Assembly (NCBI GenBank): GCA_903929045.1
Contig: CAIYTE010000160.1
Span: forward strand, 1-64,000
Length of the DNA stretch: 64,000 nt
Direction of reading: 5' to 3'
Origin: an uncultured Hyphomicrobiales bacterium
Lineage (GTDB): Bacteria > Pseudomonadota > Alphaproteobacteria > Rhizobiales > Xanthobacteraceae
Shown here: positions 1 through 10,710 of the stretch, piece by piece
Numbering within the stretch: position 1 is the stretch's first letter
How the letters are laid out: every line of letters starts with the position of its first letter
Position numbers and translations under genes: made by a program
The notes under the pieces: model-generated
What the model saw: the letters and a program-made list of their open reading frames with translations, nothing else
What the model was told of the DNA's origin: nothing
The model's database searches: none

Positions 1-496
1 CGCCGCCGACCGAGGCGCGGGCCGAAAACAGCACAAACCGCGTCACAGCAAACGCCTTGGTGCGGAACAGCCCGCGCGTGGCGAGATATTCCGCCACGTC
101 GCGGCTCGACGAATCGCGCAAGCGCGCCAGGGTCACATGCGGCGTGTATTTGCGGCCTTCCGGCTCAAGGCCGATACGCTGCATCAGGCGCTCCTGCTCG
201 GCCTGCAGTTCGTGCAAGACCTGCGACGGCGCGACGGCGGCCACCACCGCGCGCGGCTTACGGCCGCCGAACGACGTCACGCCTTCGAGCGTCAGATCGA
301 ACGACGCGCGCCGCACATGGCTCAGCGCCAGGTCGATTTCCTGCGCCGTGGTGTCGTCGACATCGCCGATGAAGCGCAACGTCACGTGATAATTTTCCGG
401 CGTGATCCACCGCGCGCCCGGCAGACCGCCGCGCAACATGCTCAATTCCAATCCGACATCGGATGGAATTTCGAGTCCGGTGAATAATCGCGGCAT
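1..496 (-). CDS. thpR: RNA 2',3'-cyclic phosphodiesterase / 2'-5' RNA ligase family (partial)
   Basis: The frame starts at ATG 494-496 and runs off the left edge, so only about 165 residues are visible and the C-terminus is missing. Two H-x-T motifs are present, HVTL at about residues 37-40 and HVTL at about 120-123. This is the catalytic pair of the 2H phosphoesterase superfamily to which ThpR/LigT belongs. Family members hydrolyse 2',3'-cyclic phosphates on RNA ends and can join 2'-5' linked RNA; the cellular role is poorly known. Most of a family-length protein (about 180 residues) is present. The gene lies downstream of tesA on the same strand, separated by an intergenic palindrome, so co-transcription is uncertain. 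Confidence 0.85.
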   Translation of the reverse strand, partial: MPRLFTGLEIPSDVGLELSMLRGGLPGARWITPENYHVTLRFIGDVDDTTAQEIDLALSHVRRASFDLTLEGVTSFGGRKPRAVVAAVAPSQVLHELQAEQERLMQRIGLEPEGRKYTPHVTLARLRDSSSRDVAEYLATRGLFRTKAFAVTRFVLFSARASVGG

Positions 497-505
497 TTTT
501 CTCCT

Positions 506-589
506 GTCATGGCCGGGCTCGTCCCCGCCATCCACGCCTTAGTCGCACTGAAGCAAGGCGTGGATGCCCGGCACAAGGCCGGGCATGAC
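506..589. repeat. Intergenic palindromic repeat, GGCCGGGC type
   Basis: Left arm 506-540 and right arm 551-589 form an imperfect inverted repeat with roughly 34 of 39 positions pairing. The arms share GTCAT, a GGCCGGG-like core and a CATCCACGCCTT-like inner part. It fills the gap between tesA and thpR. Its core resembles the repeat at 37141-37224. Such palindromes are common between genes in Bradyrhizobium relatives (established knowledge). A role in transcript ends is inference. Confidence 0.75.
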
Positions 590-591
590 GA

Positions 592-1275
592 CTATCCACG
601 TCCGGCTTTGACGCGTGCGATCAGCTCTTCGACCTTCGGCATGATGTTCTTGACGATCACGTCGATGCCCGCCGCCGTCGGATGCAATCCGTCCTGCTGA
701 TTGAGCTTGGCATCGCCGGCCACGCCCTCAAGAAAAAACGGATACAGAATCGCGCCATGGGCCGACGCGAGTTCGGCATACATGCCGTCGAAATTCTTGA
801 CGTAGTCCGGGCCCAGGTTACGCGGCGCGTACATGCCGGCGAGCAGCACGGTGATCTTGCGCTCCTTCAGCTTTGTCAGCGCAGTGTCGAGCGCCTTGCG
901 CGTCAATGCCGGATCGAGGCCGCGCAACGCGTCATTGGCGCCGAGCTCAAGAATCACGGCGTCGGTGCCGTGGGGAATCGACCACTCCAGCCGGCCGAGG
1001 CCGCCGGAAGCGGTGTCCCCCGACACCCCGGCATTGATCATCTCGACGGCAATCCCCTTGGCCTTGAGCGCGACGGCCAGTTTTTCCGGGAATGCGGCGG
1101 CGGCCGGCAGGCCGTATCCGGCGCTCAGGGAATCCCCAAGCACCACCATTTTCACGGGCTGATCGGCGGCAAATGCTAACCCTGACCAGATCGTGACCAG
1201 GCCAATGGCCGCAAGGCGCTGGACCCGGCCGATAAATGTCCCATATGACCGGGATTGTGAACGGTGAGACCGCAT
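592..1275 (-). CDS. tesA: Arylesterase / acyl-CoA thioesterase I (SGNH hydrolase)
   Basis: This 227-residue protein has a hydrophobic N-terminal signal region (about 20-37) and then the SGNH hydrolase blocks: GDSL (about 47-50, nucleophile Ser), LGAND in the middle and the C-terminal DGLHP block supplying the catalytic Asp-His pair. TesA-type enzymes are periplasmic esterases and thioesterases acting on acyl esters. Start ATG 1273-1275 was chosen because the hydrophobic signal follows and no in-frame start lies between it and the GDSL block. Its start codon overlaps by two bases the start codon of the divergent ABC gene. The tesA-ybbA-ybbP neighbourhood is also found in enterobacteria, supporting the call. 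Confidence 0.9.
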   Translation of the reverse strand: MRSHRSQSRSYGTFIGRVQRLAAIGLVTIWSGLAFAADQPVKMVVLGDSLSAGYGLPAAAAFPEKLAVALKAKGIAVEMINAGVSGDTASGGLGRLEWSIPHGTDAVILELGANDALRGLDPALTRKALDTALTKLKERKITVLLAGMYAPRNLGPDYVKNFDGMYAELASAHGAILYPFFLEGVAGDAKLNQQDGLHPTAAGIDVIVKNIMPKVEELIARVKAGRG

Positions 1276-1966
1276 GAAAGCTCCTAGCCCGCTGCCCCCT
1301 GCCATCGCACTTTCGGGGGTCAATCTTTCGCTCGGGCAACGCGCGGCCCGCGTCCATATCCTCAAGGACATCACCCTCAATATAGGCAACGGCGAGGCGA
1401 TTGGCCTGGTCGGACCGTCGGGTTCAGGCAAATCGACCCTGCTGATGGTCATGGCCGGGCTGGAGCGGGCCGATACCGGCACCGTGACGGTGGCGGGCGA
1501 GACCCTGAATACGCTCGATGAAGACGCGCTGGCGCGCTTCCGCGGCCGCAATGTCGGCATTGTCTTTCAGTCCTTTCATCTGATCCCGACCATGACCGCG
1601 CTGGAGAACGTCGCGGTGCCGCTCGAGCTTGCCGGCGATCCAGACGCCAACGAACGCGCGCGCGCCGAACTGACCTCGGTCGGACTCGGCCAGCGCCTCG
1701 ATCACTATCCGACGCAATTGTCCGGCGGCGAGCAACAGCGTGTTGCCGTCGCCCGTGCACTAGCGCCGAACCCGGCGATTCTGGTCGCCGACGAGCCGAC
1801 CGGCAATCTCGACGAAGACACTGGCAAGCAGATCATCGAATTGCTGTTCAACGGCCACCGCAAGCACGGCACGACGCTCGTTCTCGTCACGCACGACAAC
1901 TCGCTGGCCGCGCGCTGCGGCCGCACGGTGCGCCTGCGCTCGGGCCATATCGAGACCATGTCATGA
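1274..1966 (+). CDS. ybbA: ABC transporter ATP-binding protein, YbbA/LolD type
   Basis: This 230-residue ATPase carries Walker A GPSGSGKST (about residues 49-57), the signature LSGGEQQRVAVARAL and Walker B ILVADEPTGNLDE. The spacing and the PTGNLD wording are typical of the LolD/MacB subgroup that drives FtsX-fold permeases rather than classic importers. The next gene, an FtsX-like permease, overlaps it by 4 bp (ATGA), so the two are co-translated. Relatives include E. coli YbbA, encoded beside tesA and ybbP. The physiological substrate is unknown; lipid or lipoprotein extrusion is an inference from the LolCDE relationship. Confidence 0.9.
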   Translation: MKAPSPLPPAIALSGVNLSLGQRAARVHILKDITLNIGNGEAIGLVGPSGSGKSTLLMVMAGLERADTGTVTVAGETLNTLDEDALARFRGRNVGIVFQSFHLIPTMTALENVAVPLELAGDPDANERARAELTSVGLGQRLDHYPTQLSGGEQQRVAVARALAPNPAILVADEPTGNLDEDTGKQIIELLFNGHRKHGTTLVLVTHDNSLAARCGRTVRLRSGHIETMS

Positions 1967-4530
1967 GCGTTGCCGTATCGGCGCAATCGCCACAGAGCGG
2001 GCGCTGGCTGCCCTTGCGCTACGCGCTGCGGGAGCTGCGCGGCGGCCTGAGCGGATTTTATGTTTTCATCTCCTGCATCGCGCTCGGCTCGATGGCGATT
2101 TCCGGGGTCGGCTCGCTGGCGGCGAGCCTCGGCGGCGGATTGGCACGCGAAGGCCAGGCCATTCTCGGCGGCGACGTCGCCTTCTCGCTGATCCAGCGTG
2201 AGGCCGAACCCAATGAACGCGCCTTCCTTGAAACCAAGGGCAAGCTGTCTGTCGCGGCGACGTTGCGCGCCATGGCGCGCAGTGCCGATGGCAAGGCGAC
2301 ACTTGTTGAACTGAAAGCCGTCGACAAAGCCTATCCGCTGTTCGGCGAGGCCAAGCTCGATCCTGTGTTGCCGCTGGCCGATGCGCTGGCGCAACGCGAC
2401 GGCGTGTTCGGCGCCGCCGCCGATCCGGTGTTGCTGACGCGGCTTGACGTCAAACCGGGCGCGCGCCTGACCATCGGCACCGCCACCATCGAAATTCGTG
2501 CGGCAGTGGCAAGCGAACCCGACAAACTCGCTGGCGGCATCGGCTTCGGCCCGCGTCTGCTGTTGAGCGAAGACGCCTTGCGCGCCACCGGCTTGCTGCA
2601 GCCTGGCAGCCTCGTGCGCTGGATCTGCCGTCTGCGTCTGCCTCAAGGTACTGACGACGCGACCGCCGCGGTGACGGCGGATACGCGCAAGCAGTTACCC
2701 GATGCCGGCTGGGAGATTCGCAACCGCAAGAACGCCTCGCCGCAGCTCGAGCGCAACGTCGATCGCTTCACGCAATTTCTCACCATTGTCGGCCTGACCG
2801 CGTTGCTGGTCGGCGGCGTCGGGGTCGGCAATGCGGTGAAAAGCCATCTCGATCGCCGCCGCGAGGTCATCGCCACGATGAAGGCGCTCGGCGCCTCGGG
2901 ACGCCGTGTTTTCGCGGTTTATCTGACACAGGTGTTGTTGCTGGCGCTGGGCGGCGGTCTGATCGGCGTGGCTTTCGGCGCGGTGTTGCCGTTCGTTGTG
3001 TCCGGCATTTTCGGCGCCATCCTTCCGCTGCCACTGGTGCCGGCGATCTATCCGGGCGACCTCACGCTGGCGCTTCTGTACGGTCTGCTCACCGCGCTGG
3101 CCTTTGCGTTGTGGCCGCTCGGCCGCGCGCATGACGTGCCGGTCGGCGCATTGTTTCGCGACGCCGTCGCCGGCCCGACGCAACGCCCCCGCACGAGTTA
3201 CGTGCTGCTGACGGCCGCCGCTGTCGCCGCGCTCGCCGCCGTGGCGGTGTTCCTCGCCTATGACCGCCGCGTCGCCATCATCTATGTCGGCGTCGCCGCG
3301 CTTGTGTTCGTTCTGCTGCGCTTTGTCGCCGGACTGCTGATGTGGATCGCGCGTCACGCCCCGCGCGCCCGCTCGACCGTGCTGCGCATGGCGATCGCCA
3401 ACATTCACCGCCCGAGCGCGCTGACACCGACCATCGTGCTGTCGCTCGGCCTCGGCATCGCGCTGCTTGTCACTGTGATCGAAATCGACGGCAATCTGCG
3501 CAATCAGTTCGCCGCCGAATTGCCGGCGAAAGCGCCGTCGTTCTTCTTCCTCGATATTCCTTCCGACCAGGCCGAGCAGTTCGGCGAGTTCGTGCGCGGC
3601 AAGGCGCCGGACGCCGTGCTCGAAGAAGTGCCGATGCTGCGCGGCCGCATCGTCTCGGCCAAGGGCATTCCGGCGGAGAAGCTCAAGGCCACCGACGAAA
3701 CCGCCTGGGTGCTGCAAAGCGACCGTGGCATCACCTATGGGGGCGAAATACCCGCAGGCTCGCGTCTGGTCGAAGGCGACTGGTGGGGCCGCGACTATGA
3801 CGGTCCTCCGCTGGTCTCGTTCGAGAAAAAGATCGCCGACGGCCTCGGCCTGAAGCTCGGCGACCCGATTGTCGTCAATGTGCTCGGCCGCAACATCACC
3901 GCGACCATCTCCAACATGCGTACGGTCGACTGGCAGAGCCTCGGCATCAACTTCGTCATGGTGTTTTCGCCGCAAGCGTTCCGCGGCGCGCCGCACACGC
4001 ATCTCGCCTCGCTCACTTATGCCAAGCCGAGCACGCCGGCCGAAGAAGGCGCGATCATCCGCACCGTCGCCGATACCTTTCCGATGGTGACGACCTTGCG
4101 CGTCAAGGAAGCGCTGGAAGCCGTCGGCTCCATCATCGGCAATCTCGTGCTCGGCATTCGCGGCGCCAGCGCCATTACCTTGCTGGCGGCGGCGCTCGTG
4201 CTGGGCGGCGCGCTGGCCGCAGGTCACCGCCACAAGGTCTACGACGCGGTGATCCTGAAAACACTCGGCGCCACGCGGCTGCGGCTGCTCACCGCCTATA
4301 CGCTCGAATATCTGATGCTCGGCGCCGCCACTGCCGCCTTCGGCGTGTTGGCGGGGTCGGTGTCCGGCTGGCTGATTGTGACCGAGCTGATGCACCTGAA
4401 ATTCGTCTGGCTTCCGTTGCCCGCCCTGGCGGCGGCGGCGGCGGCACTGGTCGTTACCGTCGCCCTGGGGCTCGCCGGCACCTTCCGCGCTTTGGGCCAG
4501 AAACCCGCGCCAATCCTGCGGAATCTGTAG
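1963..4530 (+). CDS. ABC transporter permease, YbbP/FtsX family
   Basis: This 855-residue membrane protein has an N-terminal membrane helix after LPLRYALRELRGG, a long periplasmic MacB-like domain, a central bundle of helices with two FtsX-like segments and a second FtsX core near the C-terminus (about 725-850). The first FtsX repeat follows RNKNASPQLERNVDRF and the second follows RVKEALEAVGSIIGN. Its size matches the two-module YbbP family. It starts inside the stop codon of the ATPase gene (ATGA), so it is its partner. YbbAP-type systems are thought to export or extract hydrophobic substrates; none is shown for this organism. No clear terminator follows. Confidence 0.88.
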   Translation: MSVAVSAQSPQSGRWLPLRYALRELRGGLSGFYVFISCIALGSMAISGVGSLAASLGGGLAREGQAILGGDVAFSLIQREAEPNERAFLETKGKLSVAATLRAMARSADGKATLVELKAVDKAYPLFGEAKLDPVLPLADALAQRDGVFGAAADPVLLTRLDVKPGARLTIGTATIEIRAAVASEPDKLAGGIGFGPRLLLSEDALRATGLLQPGSLVRWICRLRLPQGTDDATAAVTADTRKQLPDAGWEIRNRKNASPQLERNVDRFTQFLTIVGLTALLVGGVGVGNAVKSHLDRRREVIATMKALGASGRRVFAVYLTQVLLLALGGGLIGVAFGAVLPFVVSGIFGAILPLPLVPAIYPGDLTLALLYGLLTALAFALWPLGRAHDVPVGALFRDAVAGPTQRPRTSYVLLTAAAVAALAAVAVFLAYDRRVAIIYVGVAALVFVLLRFVAGLLMWIARHAPRARSTVLRMAIANIHRPSALTPTIVLSLGLGIALLVTVIEIDGNLRNQFAAELPAKAPSFFFLDIPSDQAEQFGEFVRGKAPDAVLEEVPMLRGRIVSAKGIPAEKLKATDETAWVLQSDRGITYGGEIPAGSRLVEGDWWGRDYDGPPLVSFEKKIADGLGLKLGDPIVVNVLGRNITATISNMRTVDWQSLGINFVMVFSPQAFRGAPHTHLASLTYAKPSTPAEEGAIIRTVADTFPMVTTLRVKEALEAVGSIIGNLVLGIRGASAITLLAAALVLGGALAAGHRHKVYDAVILKTLGATRLRLLTAYTLEYLMLGAATAAFGVLAGSVSGWLIVTELMHLKFVWLPLPALAAAAAALVVTVALGLAGTFRALGQKPAPILRNL

Positions 4531-4744
4531 CCGCGCGGCATTCCGCCGCGTGGTGCGGATGCCCCGGAAATCACACGGAAAACCGCCTAAAAACACGTGT
4601 TAACCGCGTTAACTCTTCGCAATGATGCCCGCCACGGTGCAGCCATCTCTGGCGCGCACCCTTGTCCCGCACTACATTCTGCAACGACACGAGCGCGACG
4701 GTGACCCACCGCAGCGCCTGACGTGACTGAGAGAGGAAACTTCG

Positions 4745-5503
4745 ATGTCGGACTACGACCGTAACGTAGCTGCCCGCGGCTTTGGCGCCACGCGCACCGC
4801 GGAGATTGATGCGGGCCTGCGCGCCTACATGATACGCATCTACAATTACATGGCCGCCGGCGTTGCACTCACCGGCGTTACCGCCTGGTTCACCTATAAC
4901 GCCGCCGTCATCACCGACGTAAGCGGCAAGATCACCGGTTTGACGTCGTTCGGACAGGCGTTGTTCAGCGGCCCGCTGACGATCGTGCTGTTTCTCGGCA
5001 CGCTCGGCATCGTTTTCTTCCTGAGCTTCCGGATCGACAAGCTGCAAGCCAGCACGGCGATGATGCTGTTCATGGCCTATGCCGCGCTGCTCGGCCTGAT
5101 GCTGTCGTCGGTGTTCCTGACCTATACCGGCGCGTCGATCACCCGCACCTTCTTCATCTCGGCGGCGTCGTTCGGTGCCTTGAGCCTCTACGGCTACACC
5201 ACGCAGCGTGATCTTTCGCCGATCGGCTCGTTCCTGATCATGGGCGTGATCGGTCTGGTCATCGCGATGCTGGTCAACATCTTCCTCAAGAGCAGCGGCC
5301 TCGACTTCATCATTTCGGCCGCCGGCGTTCTGATCTTCGCGGGCCTCACCGCCTGGGATACCCAGAAGATCAAGGAGATGTACGACGCCAACGACGACGG
5401 CACCGTTTCCGGCCGCAAGGCGGTGATGGGCGCTCTCACGCTCTATCTCGACTTCATCAACCTGTTCCTGTTCATGCTGCGCTTCTTGGGTGACCGGCGC
5501 TAA
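4745..5503 (+). CDS. Bax inhibitor-1 / YccA family membrane protein
   Basis: This 252-residue protein has seven hydrophobic segments following an N-terminal cytoplasmic stretch that ends YMIRIYNYMAAGVALTG. The C-terminal part contains GLTAWDTQKIKEMYD and a final membrane segment, the arrangement typical of bacterial BI-1 (TMBIM) proteins. Eukaryotic relatives modulate calcium and cell death and a Bacillus member is a pH-sensitive calcium leak channel; E. coli YccA interacts with FtsH. The function here is not known. A GAGAGGAAAC ribosome site precedes ATG 4745. The 214-bp upstream gap shows no convincing promoter. A strong terminator follows at 5528, so it is probably monocistronic. Confidence 0.9.
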   Translation: MSDYDRNVAARGFGATRTAEIDAGLRAYMIRIYNYMAAGVALTGVTAWFTYNAAVITDVSGKITGLTSFGQALFSGPLTIVLFLGTLGIVFFLSFRIDKLQASTAMMLFMAYAALLGLMLSSVFLTYTGASITRTFFISAASFGALSLYGYTTQRDLSPIGSFLIMGVIGLVIAMLVNIFLKSSGLDFIISAAGVLIFAGLTAWDTQKIKEMYDANDDGTVSGRKAVMGALTLYLDFINLFLFMLRFLGDRR

Positions 5504-5527
5504 TTGACGGCAGATGTTGCGAAGTTA

Positions 5528-5562
5528 AGCGCCCCGGCCTAAAGCCGGGGCGCTTTCTTTTT
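5528..5562 (+). terminator. Rho-independent terminator after BI-1 gene
   Basis: AGCGCCCCGGC (5528-5538) pairs perfectly with GCCGGGGCGCT (5544-5554) across a CTAAA loop and is followed by TTCTTTTT. This is an 11-bp GC-rich stem with a U-tract directly after the Bax-inhibitor-1 stop codon. Confidence 0.93.
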
Positions 5563-5572
5563 GTGTGATGCC

Positions 5573-6091
5573 ATGCTGATCCGCCCCGTCAAAAGCACCG
5601 ACATTCCGGCCATTACCCGCATCTACGCCGATGCAGTGACGCACGGCACGGCGTCGTTCGAGCTGGAAGCGCCGGATGACGCGGAGATGGCGCGGCGCAT
5701 GAGCGAGCTTGTCGCCAAGGGCTTTCCTTATCTCATTGCTGAAATGGATGGCGCACTCGCCGGCTACGCCTATGCGGGCCCTTTCCGCACGCGGCCGGCC
5801 TATCGCCTCACCGTCGAGAATTCGGTTTATGTCGCGCCACAAGCACATCGCCGCGGGGTCGGCCGCGCACTGCTCGCGGCTTTGATCGACGCATCGGAAA
5901 AAGCCGGCCACCGGCAGATGATCGCGGTGATCGGCGATTCGACCAGGCAACAGGCATCCATCGCGCTGCACGCCGACGCCGGTTTCAAACATATCGGAAT
6001 TTTGCCGGATACCGGCTTCAAGCACGGCCGCTGGCTCGACACCGTCCTCATGCAACGCACGATCGGCTCGGGCGGAACGCGAGAGCCTTAA
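5573..6091 (+). CDS. GNAT family N-acetyltransferase, phosphinothricin/amino-acid acyltransferase type
   Basis: A protein of 172 residues from ATG 5573; a TTG 12 bases upstream is a weaker choice because it sits in the preceding terminator tail. The N-terminus IRPVKSTDIPAITRIYADAV and the acetyl-CoA loop HRRGVGRALL (about 104-113) are typical of Pat/Bar/MnaT-like GNAT enzymes, as is the closing FKHGRWLDTVLMQR. Family members acetylate the amino group of phosphinothricin, methionine sulfone, methionine sulfoximine or other amino acids. The natural substrate cannot be told from sequence. It lies directly after a terminator and convergent with the DUF2794 gene, with 4 bp between their stops. Confidence 0.88.
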   Translation: MLIRPVKSTDIPAITRIYADAVTHGTASFELEAPDDAEMARRMSELVAKGFPYLIAEMDGALAGYAYAGPFRTRPAYRLTVENSVYVAPQAHRRGVGRALLAALIDASEKAGHRQMIAVIGDSTRQQASIALHADAGFKHIGILPDTGFKHGRWLDTVLMQRTIGSGGTREP

Positions 6092-6095
6092 GCGC

Positions 6096-6485
6096 CTAGT
6101 AGGCGACCAGCACCGGCTTGTCGATCGACGACAACAACACGCGATCCAGTTCATGCCCGCGGCGCAGGATGTGACCCGTCGCTGAAATGACCGAGTACGC
6201 GCCCTGCTTGCGCGCCAACGAGGGATCTTTCTCGATGCGGTACAGCGGCATTTCCGAACTGCGGCGATAGACCGAAAACACCGCGCGATCTTTCAGAAAC
6301 GACATCGCATAGTCGCGCCATTCGCCTGCGGCGACCTTACGGCCGTATAGATCGAGAATGCGATTAAGTTCGCGTCGGCTGAACGTGACTTGAGCCGGAA
6401 CGGGCGCTGAACCAGTGCCGCTACGCGCCAAATTAGCGCCTGCGGCTGTCTGACTTGGATCGACTTCGCCCGAACCGAACGCCAT
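6096..6485 (-). CDS. DUF2794 domain protein
   Basis: A 129-residue protein from ATG 6483-6485. This start was chosen over the upstream 6539 codon because a good ribosome site (AAGGGAG) sits eight bases before it. The conserved core includes LNRILDLYGRKVAAGEWRDY, then FLKDRAVFSVYRR and MPLYRIEKDPSLARKQGAYS. I recognise this as DUF2794, a short protein conserved in alphaproteobacteria with no known function. The first about 40 residues are low-complexity and variable. Its promoter must lie in the 404-bp gap that also carries the putative structured RNA on the other strand. Confidence 0.8.
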   Translation of the reverse strand: MAFGSGEVDPSQTAAGANLARSGTGSAPVPAQVTFSRRELNRILDLYGRKVAAGEWRDYAMSFLKDRAVFSVYRRSSEMPLYRIEKDPSLARKQGAYSVISATGHILRRGHELDRVLLSSIDKPVLVAY

Positions 6486-6677
6486 ACGGCGACTCCCTTG
6501 TGACACCACAATGATCGCGCCGCTGCTTCCGGGCCGCAAGCGTTTCCTCTGGACCGGCTGCCCGCCTCATCAGGAAAGTTTGGCGTCGAAAGCGCGCGTT
6601 TTTTCGCGGATTTTCCGATCACGAAGTCGTTAGGCGCCCCACAATAACGCCCCATTTCGGTCAATCGCCGGTCACGC

Positions 6678-6844
6678 TGCGGGGCAATAACACCATTGTT
6701 GCCTCAAGGCCCGGTCTGGTTGATTTCGGATTCCTCAGCCCCCCAGCCCCACGGGGTCAGCCGACCGGGCCAGTTGAGCAGAGTTTGAGTGTTTAGGTTC
6801 AATCCCCAAAATACTTCGAGCCGGCTTTTGCCGGCTCTTTTTTT
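6678..6844 (+). ncRNA. Putative structured small RNA (6S-like rod) with terminator
   Basis: The gap 6486-6889 has no gene but folds as a long rod. GGCCCGGTC 6708-6716 pairs with GACCGGGCC 6763-6771, and GGTTGA 6718-6723 with TCAGCC 6757-6762. Outside these, CTCAA 6703-6707 pairs with TTGAG 6774-6778, AACAC 6689-6693 with GTGTT 6789-6793, and GGGG 6681-6684 with CCCC 6804-6807. Internal loops separate the helices. The rod runs into a perfect terminator at 6818-6844. About 165 nt, a long interrupted hairpin and an own terminator match the general shape of bacterial 6S RNA, but I do not recognise a 6S consensus with certainty. Ends are estimates. Confidence 0.5.
6818..6844 (+). terminator. Rho-independent terminator of putative small RNA
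   Basis: GAGCCGGC 6818-6825 pairs with GCCGGCTC 6830-6837 across a TTTT loop, followed by seven T residues. No coding sequence ends upstream on this strand within 700 bp, so it must end a non-coding transcript. The U-tract exists only on the plus strand, which fixes the orientation. Confidence 0.9.
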
Positions 6845-6889
6845 GCGCGCGATTCGACGGCGCAGCAAACCAAAAAATTTCTTGAAGGG

Positions 6890-7639
6890 TTAGCGCAGCG
6901 CCGCCGTTGCAGCGCCGAGCATCAGACCGGGCTTCTCGGCATTGCCCGCCTGCACAACGACATCGACGCGATCAATATCGCCGAGCGAATACTCGCCCTG
7001 CGGCAGATCGGCGACAGATACCGAGAAATTGGCCGCCTTGCCGTTCCAGTCGCCAAGCTTTACCCAGCGCCGGACGACGTTGTTATAGGTCAACGTCTTT
7101 CCGGTGTTCTCACCGCGGCTGATCATCACCGGCGTCTTCGCCGTGATCGGACAGAGCCATACTTCAGCGGACTGCGCACCGCCGGTCACAGCCGCCACGT
7201 TCACCGTGACCTTGCCGTCAGCGACACTCATGGTCACGGGAATCTTGAGCGGCGACGCGGTGCTGCGCGTTTCAGCAATCGCTTTCTCGATGGCGTCCTT
7301 GTCGCTGCCGAGCACATGCACGACGCCATTGATGACGACTTGCGGCGTGTAGACGGCGCGATCACCGCGCACGTCGGCATAAGCGCGCTGGCGCAAGGTG
7401 TGGCCGTGCAGCGCCAGGGTGTCTTTCCAGCCAAGATAATCCCAGTAATCGACGGCCAGGCTCATCGTCACCAAGGACGGGTCTTTGGCCAATTCGCCCA
7501 TCAATTTGTCGGCGGCAGGACAGGAGGAGCAGCCCTGGCTGGTAAACAGCTCAACCACCGCACGCGGCTCGGCGGAAGCCGGCGCGATCAGCGGCGTAAA
7601 GGCTAAGGCAAACACAAAGGCGATGTGGCGGTAGTTCAT
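6890..7639 (-). CDS. DUF1223 secreted thioredoxin-like protein
   Basis: From ATG 7637-7639 the product has 249 residues; a start nine codons upstream is possible but would spoil the signal peptide. A signal sequence ending near APASAEP is followed by VVELFTSQGCSSCPAADK, whose C-x-x-C sits just after the first strand as in thioredoxin folds. The central DYWDYLGWKDTLA and YTPQVVINGV blocks are typical of DUF1223. Members are predicted periplasmic proteins of unknown function, possibly thiol-disulfide active. The upstream region contains GGGGGA as a distant ribosome site. It is transcribed in the same direction as acnA, about 110 bp downstream of it. Confidence 0.85.
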   Translation of the reverse strand: MNYRHIAFVFALAFTPLIAPASAEPRAVVELFTSQGCSSCPAADKLMGELAKDPSLVTMSLAVDYWDYLGWKDTLALHGHTLRQRAYADVRGDRAVYTPQVVINGVVHVLGSDKDAIEKAIAETRSTASPLKIPVTMSVADGKVTVNVAAVTGGAQSAEVWLCPITAKTPVMISRGENTGKTLTYNNVVRRWVKLGDWNGKAANFSVSVADLPQGEYSLGDIDRVDVVVQAGNAEKPGLMLGAATAALR

Positions 7640-7699
7640 GCCGATTCCACGATCCCCCTTTCCCAACGAATTGGATATAAGGCGCCTCGTCGATCACCT

Positions 7700-7723
7700 G
7701 CCACTCACTTCGAGGTGAGTGGC
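7700..7723. other. Perfect stem-loop between acnA and DUF1223 gene
   Basis: GCCACTCAC 7700-7708 pairs with GTGAGTGGC 7715-7723 around TTCGAG. A competing pairing of TCACCT with AGGTGA is also possible. There is no U-tract on either strand, so it is a weak terminator candidate; RNA processing or a protein site are alternatives. Confidence 0.45.
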
Positions 7724-7753
7724 CTTACGCGTTGTGGCGGGCAACAGCCCCAA

Positions 7754-10459
<2,706 letters not shown>

Positions 10460-10710
10460 GTGTGCTGTTTCCATTCCCGGCCCGGACACCGGCGTTGACC
10501 CGACCTAAGTTACTGACCAAAAAAGACTTTTTGTATCAGCGAGACTTGCGGTCGAATTCGGATGACGCAACGCCGCGGTTCCGGGCTTATAAGGTCTTTT
10601 CGTGGCGGACGCTAGATTTACTGGGACCGTTCTAAAAAGATGCGCAAGTTTTTGATCGCATACGGCTGCATTGCAGACTTGCGCGCCGCGCGGCCCTGGC
10701 GGCGCGCCTG

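Noticed and set aside
2695-4596. A 633-codon open frame antisense to the FtsX-like permease gene
   Set aside because: It mirrors the real gene, has a strongly Arg/Gln/Asp-rich non-protein-like composition and no ribosome site.
4577-4601. GGAAA-N16-TGTT upstream of the Bax-inhibitor-1 gene as an EcfG promoter
   Set aside because: Two departures from the consensus and over 140 bp to the start codon.
6796-6810. GGTTCAATCCC resembling a tRNA T-loop
   Set aside because: The flanking 5-bp stem has an A-C mismatch and no D or anticodon arms or acceptor stem fit; the bases belong to the rod of the putative small RNA.
10490-10710. Possible promoters in the acnA-ccmA divergent gap
   Set aside because: TATAAG-like boxes are present on both strands but none has a convincing -35 partner at 16-18 bp, so none is reported.
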